A stretch of 6,018 nt of DNA from Actinomycetota bacterium (GTDB lineage: Bacteria > Actinomycetota > Acidimicrobiia > Acidimicrobiales > Ilumatobacteraceae). The notes under the pieces are model-generated. The model made no database searches, was not told the origin of the DNA, and saw only the letters and a list, made by a program, of their open reading frames with translations. Positions 5,850 to 6,018 of the stretch are shown here, piece by piece (positions within the stretch are counted from its first letter, which is position 1; the number at the start of each line of letters is the position of its first letter). The DNA lies in contig WLKU01000087.1 in the NCBI GenBank assembly GCA_009701105.1, positions 1 to 6,018 on the forward strand. The letters run 5' to 3'. A program made the position numbers and the translations under genes.

Positions 5850-6018
5850 TCCGTATTCACGACTTTCTTGGCACAGTGCTGGGGCGGTCATTAGTAGCAA
5901 CTTGACGTCACAATCGACGTCTGCAAGTACCTCGGTAACACGAGGAACCTTGCAGCAACAACGTTTTCGGTGCTCCGCCGGCGTTGCCGGGCGGAGCATT
6001 TCCGTTACCGGAATCGAT
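5850..6018 (+). promoter_or_regulatory. Structured non-coding stretch, probable 5' leader of the next gene
   Basis: No credible reading frame on either strand covers these 169 bases, but they are rich in stem-loops. CTTGACGTC (5901-5909) pairs with GACGT (5916-5920) and CAAG (5924-5927). CTGCAAG plus CCTCG (5921-5934) pairs with CGAGG and CTTGCAG (5941-5955), and cannot form at the same time as the first hairpin. TGCTCCGCC (5971-5979) pairs with GGCGGAGCA (5990-5998). TTCCG (6000-6004) pairs with CGGAA (6009-6013). This resembles a regulatory leader with alternative structures. If the interrupted S10 operon resumes downstream, the leader would precede rplC and rplD. It matches no RNA family I recognise. 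Confidence 0.45.
5971..5998 (+). other. Strong GC-rich hairpin in the leader
   Basis: TGCTCCGCC (5971-5979) and GGCGGAGCA (5990-5998) are exact reverse complements, and the interval can add GGC/GCC pairs (5980-5982 and 5986-5988) around a GTT loop with one bulged G. This is the most stable structure in the window. Only ATTTCC follows, so intrinsic termination is uncertain. Its 3' arm contains GGCGGAG, a possible Shine-Dalgarno sequence, so it could instead mask a ribosome binding site if a start codon lies just beyond the window. Confidence 0.5.

Noticed and set aside
5321..5860. Minus-strand open frame of 179 codons opposite the protease gene
   Set aside because: It lies almost wholly antisense to an intact catalytic domain, resembles no family, and has the Cys/Trp-rich composition expected of a shadow frame.
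5793..5999. Minus-strand open frame of 68 codons in the final intergenic stretch
   Set aside because: It has no family resemblance and no ribosome binding site, and it coincides with the inverted repeats, which explain the sequence better as RNA structure.
1..6018. Insertion sequence, CRISPR array, tRNA or rRNA gene
   Set aside because: I saw no transposase-like frame, no terminal inverted repeats or target duplications flanking the pse block, no regularly spaced repeats, and no cloverleaf or rRNA signatures.

Overview
The window looks like a chromosomal segment of an actinobacterium (Actinomycetota) of moderate GC content. I lean towards Acidimicrobiia or a similar planktonic lineage, but that placement is inference. 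The grounds are an actinobacterial-style EF-Tu carboxy terminus, the tuf-rpsJ junction typical of the str/S10 ribosomal region, non-ATG starts, and promoter-like TANNNT boxes close to start codons.

Layout. Bases 1-909 are the 3' three quarters of tuf (EF-Tu), followed after 21 bp by a complete rpsJ (ribosomal protein S10, 931-1245). In most bacteria rpsJ is followed directly by rplC, rplD, rplW and rplB. Here it is followed by three tightly packed plus-strand genes that match the second half of the pseudaminic acid pathway. They are a PseG-type UDP-sugar hydrolase (1296-2312), a PseH-type N-acetyltransferase (2309-2872) and a PseI-type pseudaminic acid synthase (2862-3878). The three overlap by 4 and 11 bp, so they almost certainly form one translationally coupled unit. 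A MnaT/PAT-type acetyltransferase lies convergently on the minus strand (about 3875-4399), and its stop codon interlocks with that of pseI. A divergent intergenic region of about 108 bp then leads to a membrane-anchored HtrA/DegP-type serine protease with a PDZ domain (4508-5776). The last 242 bases (5777-6018) hold no credible gene but are dense in stem-loops and carry a candidate promoter. They look like a terminator followed by the structured 5' leader of the next gene, which may be rplC and the rest of the S10 operon; that gene lies outside the window.

How the genes work together. EF-Tu and S10 are core translation genes. PseG, PseH and PseI would act around one another: PseH acetylates the UDP-amino sugar at N4, PseG removes UDP, and PseI condenses the free sugar with phosphoenolpyruvate to give pseudaminic acid, a nonulosonic acid used on flagellin or surface glycans. 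The other pathway enzymes (PseB, PseC, PseF) are not in the window. The most unusual feature is the arrangement: a sugar-biosynthesis block, an acetyltransferase and a protease sit directly after rpsJ, so the ribosomal cluster is probably split and its downstream part has its own promoter and leader.
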